A DNA stretch of 64,000 nt from Jhaorihella thermophila (lineage in GTDB: Bacteria > Pseudomonadota > Alphaproteobacteria > Rhodobacterales > Rhodobacteraceae). How positions within the stretch are numbered: the first letter of the stretch is position 1; every line of letters begins with the position of its first letter. This document shows, piece after piece, positions 26,898 to 35,421 of the stretch. The DNA is taken from assembly GCF_900108275.1 (NCBI RefSeq), contig NZ_FNVD01000011.1, positions 52,651 to 116,650 of the forward strand, written 5' to 3'. Made by a program: the position numbers and the translations under genes. Under the pieces are notes generated by a model. The model did not search any database. It saw only the letters and a list, made by a program, of their open reading frames with translations, and was not told the origin of the DNA.

Positions 26898-29024
26898 TCA
26901 GTTCGCGCGGGCGAGATCGGTGACGGCATCGCCGCCCGCCTTGCGCAGGGCGTCCAGCACGAGATCGGCGGTCAGCACTTCGGGCAGCAGAACGCCGTCC
27001 GGGGCCTCGGGGCCATAGACCGCGTTGAACGGGATGCCATAGCGGCCGTGGTCCCTGAGGAAACGCGCGATCCGGTCGTCGGGGCGGGTCCAGTCGGCCT
27101 GCATCGGCACGACGTCGCCGCCTCCGTTCAGGATCCCGGCCACCGGGTCGCGATTTATCACCAGCGTCTTGTTCGCCTTGCAGGTGATGCACCAGTCGGC
27201 GGTGATGTCGAGAAACACGATCTGTCCCCTCGAGACACGCCGCGCGATATCGCCGCGATCGAAGGGGATCCAGTCGATCTCCTGCCCCTCGGCAATGCGC
27301 GAGGCACCGGCAATCCGGGAGTCGATCACCAGCGGGGCGGCAATGGCCAGCGCGGCAAGGCCGGCGACCGCCGCCCCGCGCAGGCGTCGCAGCCCGCCGG
27401 TTTCCGGCAGGCGCAATGCCAGCAGGGCGACGGCCAGGGTCAGGGCCGCGGTCACCGCGATGGCCGTTTCGCGCCCGCCGACGCCCGCCAGCACCCACAG
27501 CAACCAGGCCGCCGTGCCTGCCAGCAGCAGGCCGAGCGCGGCCTTGACGACGATCATCCACCGTCCGGGTTTGGGCAGAGACGCGACAAGACCGGGACGC
27601 GCCGCAACGGCAAAATAGGGCAGCGCCAATCCAAGTCCCATTGCCGTGAAGATCACGAAAATGTCCACCGGCCGGCCCGCCAGGGCAAAGGCGACCGCCG
27701 TGCCCAGGAACGGGGCCGAACAGGGCGTGGCCAGCACCGCCGCAAAGGCGCCGGTGAAGAAATCGCCGGCAAATGTCGGCTGTCCCGATGCCGCGGCCAG
27801 GCGGCTGGTCCAGGATTGTGGCAGGGTGATTTCGAACAGGCCGAACATGTTGGCCGCGAACAGCACCACCAGCAGCGTCATGATCGCCAGGAAAACCGGG
27901 TTCTGGAACTGGATGCCCCATCCGACGCTGAGCCCGGCCTGACGCAGCGCCAGCGTCACCCCGGCCAGCGCCCACATGAAGGCGATGATCCCCGCCGACG
28001 CCATCAGGAACCCCGCGCGCACCCGCGCCGCGCCCTGCGCGCCGACTTTCATCGCCGAGGACAGCTTGACCGACAGCACCGGCAGCACGCAGGGCATCAC
28101 GTTCAGGATCAGCCCGCCGATCAGCGCCACAATCGCCATGTTCAAAAGCGTCCCGAGGCTCGCCCCGGCGATCGCGCGTTCATAGGGCGGCGGGGGAACC
28201 TGTGCGCCAAGCGCGGTGCGCTCCAGGCTGGCCGCACGGTGGCCATCGGTCACCGTCACCGCGACGGAGTTCGCCGCGTCGTCGAAATTCGTGAACGGGA
28301 TCCGCGCCCAAAGCAGGCGGCCGCCGTCGCCCAGCCGGATGTCGGGCGCGGCAAAGGTGGTGTCCTCGGACATCTCGGGAAAGATGTCGGGGGCGCGGAA
28401 CGGCCGGTCGCTGCGCAGGACAACCACCAGCGCGGGTTCGGGGGCGGTCTCGAGCGCGGCGTGCTGCAACGCGATCCCGGCGCTGTTGCCATCCGTCGGC
28501 ACCCTGGCCGCCCAAGCGGCGATCCGATCGGCCGAGGCCCGGTCGATCCCGTCGCCGGGGCCAAGGTCGAGCGACAGCGCAAAGTCCTGCGGTATGCAGA
28601 CCTGCGCACAGGTCAGCATGTTGACCCGCGCCCGCAGCCTTACCGGCTTGCCCGGTTCCTTCAGCGCGATGCTCAGGGGAAAAAGCACTTCGTCCTTGTA
28701 ACCGAAATTCTCGATTCCGAAGGCACGGAACCGGTGCGGGGCAGGCCACATGAACTGCACCTCGGCCACGTTTTCCGATCCCGACCAGTCGATGGCGGGC
28801 GGAATCCCGACTTCTCCGGCCGAACGCCAGTAGGTCTTCCAGCCGTCCTTCAGCGTCACTTGCAGCCCCGCTGATAGGGTTGCCGCGCCGGGGGCGACCC
28901 CATCATTGGCGGTAACGAGCCGTGCCGTTGCCGCCTCGGAGGTGAAGGCCTGCGAGGTTGCCGCCTGCGCTGGGGTCAGCAGCGTGGCGAGGATCAGCGT
29001 CAGAATTGCCGTGAGCACGGTCAT
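26898..29024 (-). CDS. DsbD/ScsB-type protein-disulfide reductase
   Basis: Carries reducing power across the inner membrane to periplasmic thiols. The order is: signal peptide (about 1-21), an N-terminal periplasmic domain with a CAQVC pair near residue 140, a polytopic DsbD-type core with membrane cysteines in NVMPCVLPVL (about 311) and ATPCSAPFLG (about 434), then a C-terminal thioredoxin domain with WCITCK near residue 610. The large N-terminal domain, unlike E. coli DsbD, points to the ScsB subgroup. It faces ccmFGHI and could supply electrons to CcmG; that is inference. AGGAG precedes the ATG at 29024. The length is 708 residues. Confidence 0.88.
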   Translation of the reverse strand: MTVLTAILTLILATLLTPAQAATSQAFTSEAATARLVTANDGVAPGAATLSAGLQVTLKDGWKTYWRSAGEVGIPPAIDWSGSENVAEVQFMWPAPHRFRAFGIENFGYKDEVLFPLSIALKEPGKPVRLRARVNMLTCAQVCIPQDFALSLDLGPGDGIDRASADRIAAWAARVPTDGNSAGIALQHAALETAPEPALVVVLRSDRPFRAPDIFPEMSEDTTFAAPDIRLGDGGRLLWARIPFTNFDDAANSVAVTVTDGHRAASLERTALGAQVPPPPYERAIAGASLGTLLNMAIVALIGGLILNVMPCVLPVLSVKLSSAMKVGAQGAARVRAGFLMASAGIIAFMWALAGVTLALRQAGLSVGWGIQFQNPVFLAIMTLLVVLFAANMFGLFEITLPQSWTSRLAAASGQPTFAGDFFTGAFAAVLATPCSAPFLGTAVAFALAGRPVDIFVIFTAMGLGLALPYFAVAARPGLVASLPKPGRWMIVVKAALGLLLAGTAAWLLWVLAGVGGRETAIAVTAALTLAVALLALRLPETGGLRRLRGAAVAGLAALAIAAPLVIDSRIAGASRIAEGQEIDWIPFDRGDIARRVSRGQIVFLDITADWCITCKANKTLVINRDPVAGILNGGGDVVPMQADWTRPDDRIARFLRDHGRYGIPFNAVYGPEAPDGVLLPEVLTADLVLDALRKAGGDAVTDLARAN

Positions 29025-29216
29025 TCCATGTCTCCTGCGCGGGTCGTTCGGACCGCCCGAAGGGCCGGGCCGTTGTTACACCCGGCTCCGCGGGATAGAT
29101 AGGGGCGGAACGCTCACAAGTACGAGATTGCGACCTCTTGACCGCCCGCGGAACCGGTTCGCCGTGGCTAGCCCCTTGGCGACGGGTGATCCCCCAAGCC
29201 GGACCGGTCCACCAAT

Positions 29217-30245
29217 TCAGCGCGCGCCCCAGGTATCGGTCAGGCGATAGCCGCCGGGCCAGGGGTCGTCGGGATCCAGCATGTGCTGGTGAATGCCGGT
29301 GATCCATCCGCGTCCGGTGATCTCGGGCAGAATGGCGGGACGCCCGCCCACGGCGGTTTCACCGACGATGCGTCCGATGAAGCGCGAGCCGATGATCGAA
29401 CGGGTATCGAGCACCTGTCCCGGCCGCATCCGTCCCGCCGCAAGCAGCGCCGCCATGCGCGCCGAAACCCCGGTGCCGCATGGCGACCGGTCGATCTTGC
29501 CGGGCCGGATCGCGACCGCCGAGCGCGTCCTGAACCCCTCCTTCGTTTCCGCGAGCGGTGCGGCGAAATTGCAGAATGAAATGTGCTCCCAGCCGGACAG
29601 CTCGGGGTGGCAAAACCCCAGCTGTTCATTGGCCGCATCGGTGATGCGTGTGCCAATTCGGGCGATGTCGGCCGCCTCGTCCGGGGTGATCGAAAAGCCA
29701 AGCGCCGCTGCATCGACGATCACGAAACTGTCGCCGCCGAATGCGGTATCGACCTTGAGCGTGCCCAGCCCCTCGACCTCGAGCGCCGCGCCCAGCTTGT
29801 CGGCAAAGCTGGGCAGGTTGCGCACAGTGATGGATCTGGCCTTGCCCCCTTCGCATTGTGCGCGGACATGGACCAGCCCGCCTGGGGCTTCGAGCACAAG
29901 ATCGGTCACCGGCTCCTGTATCGGGATCAATCCGCCGTCCAGCAGGACGGTGGCGACGCAGATCGAGTTGGAACCGGACATGGGCGGGGTGTCCTCGGGC
30001 TCCATCACGATAAAGGCGGCATCGGCGCGGGGATCTTTGGGCGGGACCAGAAGGTTCACATGCCGGAACACGCCACCGCGCGGTTCGTTCAGGACAAAGT
30101 TGCGCAGGGTTTCGTCCTCGGCGATCCAGCGACGCTGTGCCCAGACGGTGTCGCCGGGCGGCGGCATCACGCCGCCGACGATGACGTCGCCGACTTCGCC
30201 CTCGGCATGAGCGGAAATGACATGGATGGTGCGGGTGCTGCGCAT
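29217..30245 (-). CDS. Proline racemase family: hydroxyproline epimerase or trans-3-hydroxy-L-proline dehydratase
   Basis: A 342-residue proline racemase fold enzyme. The usual catalytic Cys pair is altered: the first site is Ser90 in [10 protein letters not shown], and the second keeps cysteine in RSPCGTG near residue 256. In this superfamily Cys/Cys goes with racemases and 4-hydroxyproline epimerases, while Ser/Cys or Thr/Cys enzymes include trans-3-hydroxy-L-proline dehydratases. The Ser/Cys pair therefore leaves both options open and argues against plain proline racemase. The start is the ATG at 30245, with GGAG upstream; a longer upstream frame has no conserved sequence. No other hydroxyproline catabolism genes are nearby. 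Confidence 0.82.
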   Translation of the reverse strand: MRSTRTIHVISAHAEGEVGDVIVGGVMPPPGDTVWAQRRWIAEDETLRNFVLNEPRGGVFRHVNLLVPPKDPRADAAFIVMEPEDTPPMSGSNSICVATVLLDGGLIPIQEPVTDLVLEAPGGLVHVRAQCEGGKARSITVRNLPSFADKLGAALEVEGLGTLKVDTAFGGDSFVIVDAAALGFSITPDEAADIARIGTRITDAANEQLGFCHPELSGWEHISFCNFAAPLAETKEGFRTRSAVAIRPGKIDRSPCGTGVSARMAALLAAGRMRPGQVLDTRSIIGSRFIGRIVGETAVGGRPAILPEITGRGWITGIHQHMLDPDDPWPGGYRLTDTWGAR

Positions 30246-30508
30246 CTGACGACTCCGTATCGTGACAAGGAAACCGTGAGCGAAGGGGGCGCGGCTGTCC
30301 ACGAAAATGGTGCTGGCGACACCCCGGGACCGTTGCTGGGATGTCCCGAAACCGACGATCAAGCCCGCGCGCCCGCCGCGTGCACGAGGGCGCGGCCGGA
30401 ATCTGGTGCGCTTGGGCTTTTCCAAGGCGGTCAAAAGGATATATAAGGAACGCCGCGAAAGACGAACCGCAACGATTTCCAGGGCGCGCGATGTTGCAAG
30501 GGCTATTG

Positions 30509-30835
30509 ATGATGTCGGACAAGCCGGACGGCGGGGGCGAGGGAACCTCGGTCGTCGTCGAGACCCGAACGCGCACCCAGCGGCCTCCGCTCTACAAGGT
30601 GCTGATGCTGAACGACGACTACACGCCGATGGAGTTCGTGGTTCATGTGCTCGAACGGTTCTTTGGCATGACCCACGCGCAGGCCTTCGAGGTGATGCTG
30701 ACCGTACACAAGAAAGGCGTGGCCGTGGTGGGCGTGTTCACCCACGAGATCGCCGAAACCAAGGTCGGGCAGGTGATGGACTTTGCCCGCCGCCATCAGC
30801 ACCCGTTGCAGTGCACGATGGAAAAAGAGGACTGA
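30509..30835 (+). CDS. clpS: ATP-dependent Clp protease adaptor ClpS
   Basis: ClpS delivers N-degron substrates to ClpA-ClpP. The core is strongly conserved: [61 protein letters not shown] and [12 protein letters not shown]. The N-terminus is acidic and flexible. Starts are possible at 30491, 30509 and 30512. I choose 30509, since AAGGG lies about 6 bases upstream and the MMSDKPDG start fits relatives. The length is 108 residues. No clpA is adjacent; the methyltransferase gene follows after 10 bases. Confidence 0.94.
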   Translation: MMSDKPDGGGEGTSVVVETRTRTQRPPLYKVLMLNDDYTPMEFVVHVLERFFGMTHAQAFEVMLTVHKKGVAVVGVFTHEIAETKVGQVMDFARRHQHPLQCTMEKED

Positions 30836-30845
30836 TCCCGAACCC

Positions 30846-31835
30846 ATGGCTGCATCGCGCCTGACCCTTGCCCTGGACGGGGGCGGTCTCGTCTTGCCGG
30901 ATGACGGCGTCATCTCGGCCATCCTGCCGCAACCGGGCGCGGACCTGTCGGCGCTGCCCCGCGACCGCGTGCAGGTGGTGCAACCGTTCCGGCCGTTCTT
31001 CGACCATTTCCGGCAGGCGGGTTTCGACACGGTGGCCGAAGCGGATGGCGACTGCGCCGTCGCCGTGGTGTTTCTGCCGCGCGCCAAGGCGCAGGCGCGC
31101 GCGCTTCTGGCGGATGCCTCCGCGCGGGCGTCGGATCTGGTGGTGGTGGACGGAGCCAAGACCGACGGCATCGACAGTCTGCTGAAAGAGGTGCGCAAGC
31201 GGGTGCCGGTCGAGGGGCCGATCGCCAAGGCCCATGGCAAGATCTTCTGGTTCCGACCCAATCCCACCGTCTTTGCCGACTGGCGCGCGCCCGATGCGCA
31301 GGTGGTCGAAGGCTTTCACACCGCGCCGGGCGTGTTCTCGGCCGACGCGATCGACCCGGCCTCGCGCCTGCTGGCCGAGGCGCTGCCCGCGCATCCGGGG
31401 CGCCACGTCGCCGACTTTGGCGCGGGGTGGGGGTATCTGGCTGCGCGGCTTCTGCGGGATGAGCGGCTGGAAACCCTGGATCTGGTCGAGGCCGATCACA
31501 TGGCGCTGCACTGCGCGCGGCGGAACATCGCCGATCCGCGCGCCCGGTTCCACTGGGCGGACGTGGCCGGCTGGACGCCCGAGCGGCCGCTGGACGCGGT
31601 GGTCACGAACCCGCCGTTTCACGTCACCCGCGCGGCGGATCCGGCGCTTGGCCGGGCCTTCATAGATGCGGCGGCGCGGGTGTTGGCGCCCAACGGCGTG
31701 CTGTGGCTCGTGGCGAACCGTCACCTGCCCTACGAGGCCGCGCTGACCGACCGGTTCCGCGAGGTGGGCGAAATCGGCGGCGACAAGCGGTTCAAGGTTC
31801 TGCGCGCGTCTCGACCCTCTCGCTCGCGCCGCTGA
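30846..31835 (+). CDS. RsmC-like class I methyltransferase (16S rRNA G1207 type)
   Basis: An AdoMet-dependent methyltransferase with a duplicated RsmC-like architecture: a degenerate N-terminal domain (about residues 1-150) and a catalytic C-terminal domain. Motif I is VADFGAGWGYLAARLL and the N6/N2-guanine motif is TNPPFH. HTAPGVFSADAIDPASRLL is the RsmC/RlmG linker. RsmC methylates guanine 1207 of 16S rRNA; assignment to this exact base is by family only. The ATG at 30846 has no strong ribosome binding site, but the gene starts 10 bases after clpS and may be coupled. The length is 329 residues. Confidence 0.85.
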   Translation: MAASRLTLALDGGGLVLPDDGVISAILPQPGADLSALPRDRVQVVQPFRPFFDHFRQAGFDTVAEADGDCAVAVVFLPRAKAQARALLADASARASDLVVVDGAKTDGIDSLLKEVRKRVPVEGPIAKAHGKIFWFRPNPTVFADWRAPDAQVVEGFHTAPGVFSADAIDPASRLLAEALPAHPGRHVADFGAGWGYLAARLLRDERLETLDLVEADHMALHCARRNIADPRARFHWADVAGWTPERPLDAVVTNPPFHVTRAADPALGRAFIDAAARVLAPNGVLWLVANRHLPYEAALTDRFREVGEIGGDKRFKVLRASRPSRSRR

Positions 31836-31918
31836 TGCCGGTTAAGCTGCGCGCCCAAGTGCGGGGCGATTCCCGCATCCAGAGCCCGCGCAACGGGCCG
31901 CAAGGAGGGAGAGTCTGA

Positions 31919-32719
31919 ATGTCCTTTTCCATCGCCGGCAAGACCGCGATCGTGACCGGCGCCGCCAACGGCATCGGCCTGGCGATCGGGCGGCAATTCG
32001 CCGAGGCCGGCGCGAATGTCATGTTCGCCGATATCGACGAAGACGGGCTGATCGCCGAGCTGGGCGAACAGATCGAAGAGGGAAACGTCCGCTATTTTGC
32101 CGGCGATCTTCGGGAAAAGCTGACCGTGGCCAATCTGTTGTCCGCGACGGTGGATGCGTTTGAAACCATCGACATACTCGTGAACGGCGCGCGCCGGTTC
32201 GCGGTTTCGGACCCGCTGGACCCGGAGGACGATTCGGTGATGACGCTGATGAACCAGAACCTGATGTCGGCGCTGCGCCTTTCCCAACAGGTCGCCCGGC
32301 GGATGATCCGGCAGGCCGAAGGCCGCGAAGAGGGCATGGCGGGTTCGATCATCAACATCAGCTCGATCGCGGCGGATCACACCCGGCCCGACCTGCTGGC
32401 CTATTCGGTTTCCGCCGCGGCGCTGAACCAGATGACGCGGTCGCTGGCCGTGGCGCTGGCGCCGCACCGGATCCGGGTCAACGCGGTCGCCTTCGGGTCG
32501 GTGATGAGTGCTTCGTTGCAGGCGACGCTGAAGGAGAACCGCGAATATCGCGCAGCGATCGAGGCCGGCACGCCCCTTGGGCGGATCGGCGCGGCCTCCG
32601 AGCTCGCCGATACCGCGCAGTTCCTTGCCTCGGACGCATCCGAATTCATGACCGGCCAGGTTCTGACCGTGGACGGCGGGCGCAGCCTGCTGGATCCGGT
32701 GGCCGTTCCCGCGCATTGA
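31919..32719 (+). CDS. SDR-family protein lacking the catalytic lysine
   Basis: A 266-residue classical short-chain dehydrogenase fold with cofactor motif TGAANGIG (residues 14-21), acidic Asp38 suggesting NAD(H), and a C-terminal TGQVLTVDGG. The active site is unusual: Ser148/Ser149 and Tyr162 are present, but the YxxxK lysine is replaced by alanine (Y-S-V-S-A, Ala166), and the structural NNAG motif reads VNGARRF. Without the lysine, ordinary oxidoreductase chemistry is doubtful. It sits 12 bases upstream of hemF and is probably co-transcribed, so a non-catalytic or regulatory role tied to haem synthesis is conceivable; that is speculation. Confidence 0.85.
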   Translation: MSFSIAGKTAIVTGAANGIGLAIGRQFAEAGANVMFADIDEDGLIAELGEQIEEGNVRYFAGDLREKLTVANLLSATVDAFETIDILVNGARRFAVSDPLDPEDDSVMTLMNQNLMSALRLSQQVARRMIRQAEGREEGMAGSIINISSIAADHTRPDLLAYSVSAAALNQMTRSLAVALAPHRIRVNAVAFGSVMSASLQATLKENREYRAAIEAGTPLGRIGAASELADTAQFLASDASEFMTGQVLTVDGGRSLLDPVAVPAH

Positions 32720-32731
32720 TCGGAGACACCC

Positions 32732-33625
32732 ATGACCGACATGATGGAAACCGAAAAGGCCACCGCGAGCGCCTGGTTCCGGCGCTTGCGTGACGAGATC
32801 GTGGCGGCCTTCGAGGGGCTCGAGGACAGCCACGCCCAAGGGCCGCTGTCGGATCGCGCGCCGGGCCGGTTCGAGGTGACCGAGACGCGCCGCGCCTCCG
32901 AGGACGGGTCTGACGCCGGCGGCGGGCTGATGAGCGTGATGCGCGGCGGGCGCGTGTTCGAAAAGGTCGGCGTGAACGTCTCGACCGTCTATGGACAGCT
33001 GGGCGAGGCCGCACAAAAGGCGATGATGGCGCGCAAGGGGCTGCCGGGCATGGCGGACGATCCGCGTTTCTGGGCCTCGGGCATCAGCCTCGTGGCGCAT
33101 ATGCAGAACCCGCATGTGCCGGCGGTGCACATGAACACGCGCATGTTCTGGACCCCGCATGGCTGGTGGTTCGGGGGCGGGTCGGACCTGAACCCCTGCA
33201 TCGAATATGACGAGGACACCGCCCATTTCCACGCCACGCAAAAGGCATATCTCGACCCCCACGGCACCGGGCACTATCCGCGGCTCAAGGCCTGGGCGGA
33301 CGAATATTTCTACATCCCGCACCGGCACCGCGCGCGCGGTGTGGGGGGCATCTTCATGGATGACTACTGCACCGGCGACTGGCAGGCGGATTTTGCGCTG
33401 ACGCAGGACATCGGGCGCGCCTTCCTGCCGGCCTATATGCCTCTGGTCGAACGTCGCCGCGCGCAGGACTGGACCGACGCGGACAAGGATGCGCAGCTGA
33501 TCCACCGCGGGCTCTATGCCGAATACAACCTGGTCTATGACCGGGGGACAAAGTTCGGGCTCGCCACGGGGCACGATGCCAACGCGGTGCTGATGAGCCT
33601 GCCGCCGATGGCCAAGTGGCCCTGA
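32732..33625 (+). CDS. hemF: Oxygen-dependent coproporphyrinogen III oxidase
   Basis: HemF decarboxylates coproporphyrinogen III to protoporphyrinogen IX using O2, a soluble homodimer with no metal requirement. Conserved blocks are GGLMSVMRGGRVFEKVGVN (within residues 63-83), HMNTRMFW, WWFGGGSDLNPC, and GVGGIFMDDY, and the C-terminal YNLVYDRGTKFGL. The ATG at 32732 is preceded by CGGAGAC. The length of 297 residues fits aerobic bacterial HemF. It follows the SDR gene after 12 bases; a tRNA-Tyr on the other strand lies downstream. Bacteria of this group often also have anaerobic hemN elsewhere. Confidence 0.97.
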   Translation: MTDMMETEKATASAWFRRLRDEIVAAFEGLEDSHAQGPLSDRAPGRFEVTETRRASEDGSDAGGGLMSVMRGGRVFEKVGVNVSTVYGQLGEAAQKAMMARKGLPGMADDPRFWASGISLVAHMQNPHVPAVHMNTRMFWTPHGWWFGGGSDLNPCIEYDEDTAHFHATQKAYLDPHGTGHYPRLKAWADEYFYIPHRHRARGVGGIFMDDYCTGDWQADFALTQDIGRAFLPAYMPLVERRRAQDWTDADKDAQLIHRGLYAEYNLVYDRGTKFGLATGHDANAVLMSLPPMAKWP

Positions 33626-33676
33626 GGCGCGTGGCATCAGCAGTCTGTCGCGAGCTGTCTGTCGTGAAAGGAGAGA

Positions 33677-33760
33677 TGGTGGGCGACCTAGGAATCGAAC
33701 CTAGCATGCGTCTCCGCGAGGGAGTTACAGTCCCCTGCCACACCTTGCGGCCTGTCGCCC
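33677..33760 (-). tRNA. tRNA-Tyr (anticodon GTA)
   Basis: The minus strand reads as a class II tRNA with encoded CCA (33677-33679). Acceptor stem GGGCGAC pairs with GTCGCCC (33754-33760 with 33681-33687). The anticodon loop contains CTGTAAC with anticodon GTA at 33726-33728, a long variable arm follows, and the T arm is CCTAGGTTCGATTCCTAGG-like. GTA decodes UAC/UAU, so tyrosine; the long variable arm agrees. Confidence 0.95.
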
Positions 33761-33885
33761 ATGCCCCGGTGCGGTTGCGCCCGGTGCGATCGCGTGATTA
33801 CTAGCGTGGAAATGGGTCGTCAACAGCAAATTTTCAACCTTCGGACCCCGCCGGCATCGCGCGGTCCCGCAAGAGGGCTCTGACC

Positions 33886-34653
33886 ATGAAAAAGCCGAAA
33901 TGGGTGGTCGAGAAAGAGCGCGCGCGCAAGGCCGCCGCGCAGGAAACGGTCTGGCTGTTCGGCCTGCATGCGGTGCGGGATGCGCTGCACAACCCGCGCC
34001 GGGAAAAGCTGCGCCTGATCGTGACCAAGAACGCCTTTGACAAGCTGGCCGACGCAGTCCGGGCAGCGGGGATCGCGCCCGAGCTGGCCGATCCGCGCAA
34101 GTTCCCCGCGCCCATCGATCCCGGTTCCGTCCATCAGGGTGCGGCGCTCGAGGTGAAGCCGTTGAACTGGGGGGCGGTTGCCGATCACTGCATGGGGCAG
34201 GCGCCCCGGCTGGTTCTGCTGGACCGCGTGACCGATCCGCACAATGTCGGCGCGATCCTGCGCTCGGCCGAGGTATTCGGGGCCTCCGCCGTGGTCGCTC
34301 CGCGCCAGCATTCCGCGCCCGAAACCGGCGCGCTGGCCAAGACGGCCAGCGGCGCGCTGGAGCGGCAGCCCTATCTGCGGGTTCGCAACCTGGCCGAAAC
34401 GATTCGCGAACTTCAGGACATGGGGTTCCTCGTTCTGGGGCTGGCGGGCGAGGCAGAGGAAGCCATCGAACAGGCCCTGGAGGGCCAGCGTGAGCGCCCG
34501 ATCGCGCTGGTGCTGGGGGCCGAGGGGCCGGGCCTGCGCGCCAAGACCCGCGACACCGTGGACAAGCTGGTGCGCATCGACTCTGCCGGGCCTTTCGGGT
34601 CGCTCAACGTGTCGAACGCGGCGGCAGTGGCGCTCTATGCGGCGCGGCGCTGA
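33886..34653 (+). CDS. rlmB: SpoU-family RNA 2'-O-methyltransferase (RlmB-like)
   Basis: TrmH/SpoU-family enzyme with an N-terminal substrate-binding domain (WLFGLHAVRDALHNPRREK) and a C-terminal SPOUT knot. The three SPOUT motifs are visible: DRVTDPHNVGAILRSAEVFG, IALVLGAEGPGLR and GSLNVSNAAAVALYA. RlmB methylates G2251 of 23S rRNA; members of this family can also act on tRNA, so the exact target is by family only. The length of 255 residues fits RlmB. It stands alone after the oppositely oriented tRNA-Tyr. Confidence 0.9.
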   Translation: MKKPKWVVEKERARKAAAQETVWLFGLHAVRDALHNPRREKLRLIVTKNAFDKLADAVRAAGIAPELADPRKFPAPIDPGSVHQGAALEVKPLNWGAVADHCMGQAPRLVLLDRVTDPHNVGAILRSAEVFGASAVVAPRQHSAPETGALAKTASGALERQPYLRVRNLAETIRELQDMGFLVLGLAGEAEEAIEQALEGQRERPIALVLGAEGPGLRAKTRDTVDKLVRIDSAGPFGSLNVSNAAAVALYAARR

Positions 34654-34759
34654 GGTCACGAATCAGCCACCATCATTCACGTCGCTGTCAGGTGGGCTAG
34701 GCAACGGCCGGATCAGGGGGCATTCTTTGGGCATCCGCTCAAGAACCGTTCCGTTTGCA

Positions 34760-35206
34760 ATGCCCCTACGCCGCCCGTTCGCCCTTTTTGCCGCCCTTTT
34801 CGTGATGACCGTCTCTGCATGGGCCGACCCTCCGGTCGTCAGTGCCGAGGGCGGCGTGGCGATTCGCGGCTATGACACAGTGGCCTATTTCCGGCAGGGC
34901 CAGGCCGTCCGGGGCCGCCCCGACATCGCCGTGCAGTGGAAGGGCGCGGTCTGGCGTTTCGCCAGCGAGGACAACCGAGAAACCTTCGAATCCAACCCGC
35001 GCGCCTATGCGCCCCGGTTCGGGGGCTATTGCGCCTATGCGGTGTCCCGCGGGCATCTTGCTGCCGGTGACCCAAGGGCATGGCGAATCGTTGGTGGCCA
35101 CCTGTATCTGATTCACGATCCGGCATTGAAACGGGCGTGGGAGCGGGACATTCCCGGCAACCTCGCGCTGGCAGAGGCCAACTGGCCGGCCGTTCTGGGG
35201 CAATAA
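34760..35206 (+). CDS. Exported YHS-domain protein
   Basis: A 148-residue protein with a Sec signal peptide (about residues 1-22, ending SAWA). It has the YHS-like pattern seen in periplasmic family members: GGVAIRGYDTVAYF, then VQWKGAVWRFASEDNRETFESNP, then YAPRFGGYCAYAVSRG. The single-Cys GGYCAYAV motif differs from the metal-binding double-Cys YHS in P-type ATPases, so metal binding is uncertain. Function is unknown. The start at 34760 is the only one that retains the signal peptide. Confidence 0.75.
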   Translation: MPLRRPFALFAALFVMTVSAWADPPVVSAEGGVAIRGYDTVAYFRQGQAVRGRPDIAVQWKGAVWRFASEDNRETFESNPRAYAPRFGGYCAYAVSRGHLAAGDPRAWRIVGGHLYLIHDPALKRAWERDIPGNLALAEANWPAVLGQ

Positions 35207-35289
35207 TGGCTGCGGATCGGTAAAAAATCGCCAAATCAATCACAAAAATGCGACCGGTCTCTTTTTTTCTGAGAATGTTTGCCTAAATG

Positions 35290-35378
35290 ACACAGTGACC
35301 GCGGATTGGAACTGCCGCAGGTCATTTCACTGTCCCTCGTTCCAAACTTGGCGTCCGGATTTGCCGGACGCCTTTTTC
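35290..35378 (+). ncRNA. Candidate small RNA with intrinsic terminator
   Basis: Between two same-strand genes lies a compact two-hairpin unit. Hairpin 1 is TGACCGCGG / CCGC-A-GGTCA (35296-35304 with 35315-35324, one bulged A) with loop ATTGGAACTG. Hairpin 2 is a textbook terminator (35350-35377). The loop bases TTGGAAC (35306-35312) are complementary to GTTCCAA at 35339-35345, allowing a pseudoknot or alternative fold. There is no reading frame. No convincing promoter was found, and 35207-35289 contains only AT-rich sequence, so the 5' end is a guess. It could instead be a long 3' UTR of the YHS gene. Confidence 0.4.
35350..35377 (+). terminator. Strong Rho-independent terminator
   Basis: Perfect 9-bp stem GGCGTCCGG / CCGGACGCC (35350-35358 with 35364-35372), 5-base loop ATTTG, then TTTTT (35373-35377). 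It is the clearest terminator in the window. Confidence 0.92.
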
Positions 35379-35421
35379 TTTGCCGCTTCCCTTGGCGGCG
35401 GGCCGGATTTAGGGTGCGGCC

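Noticed and set aside
33616..33804. A 62-codon frame over the tRNA-Tyr locus
   Set aside because: It overlaps the tRNA on the other strand and is explained by it.
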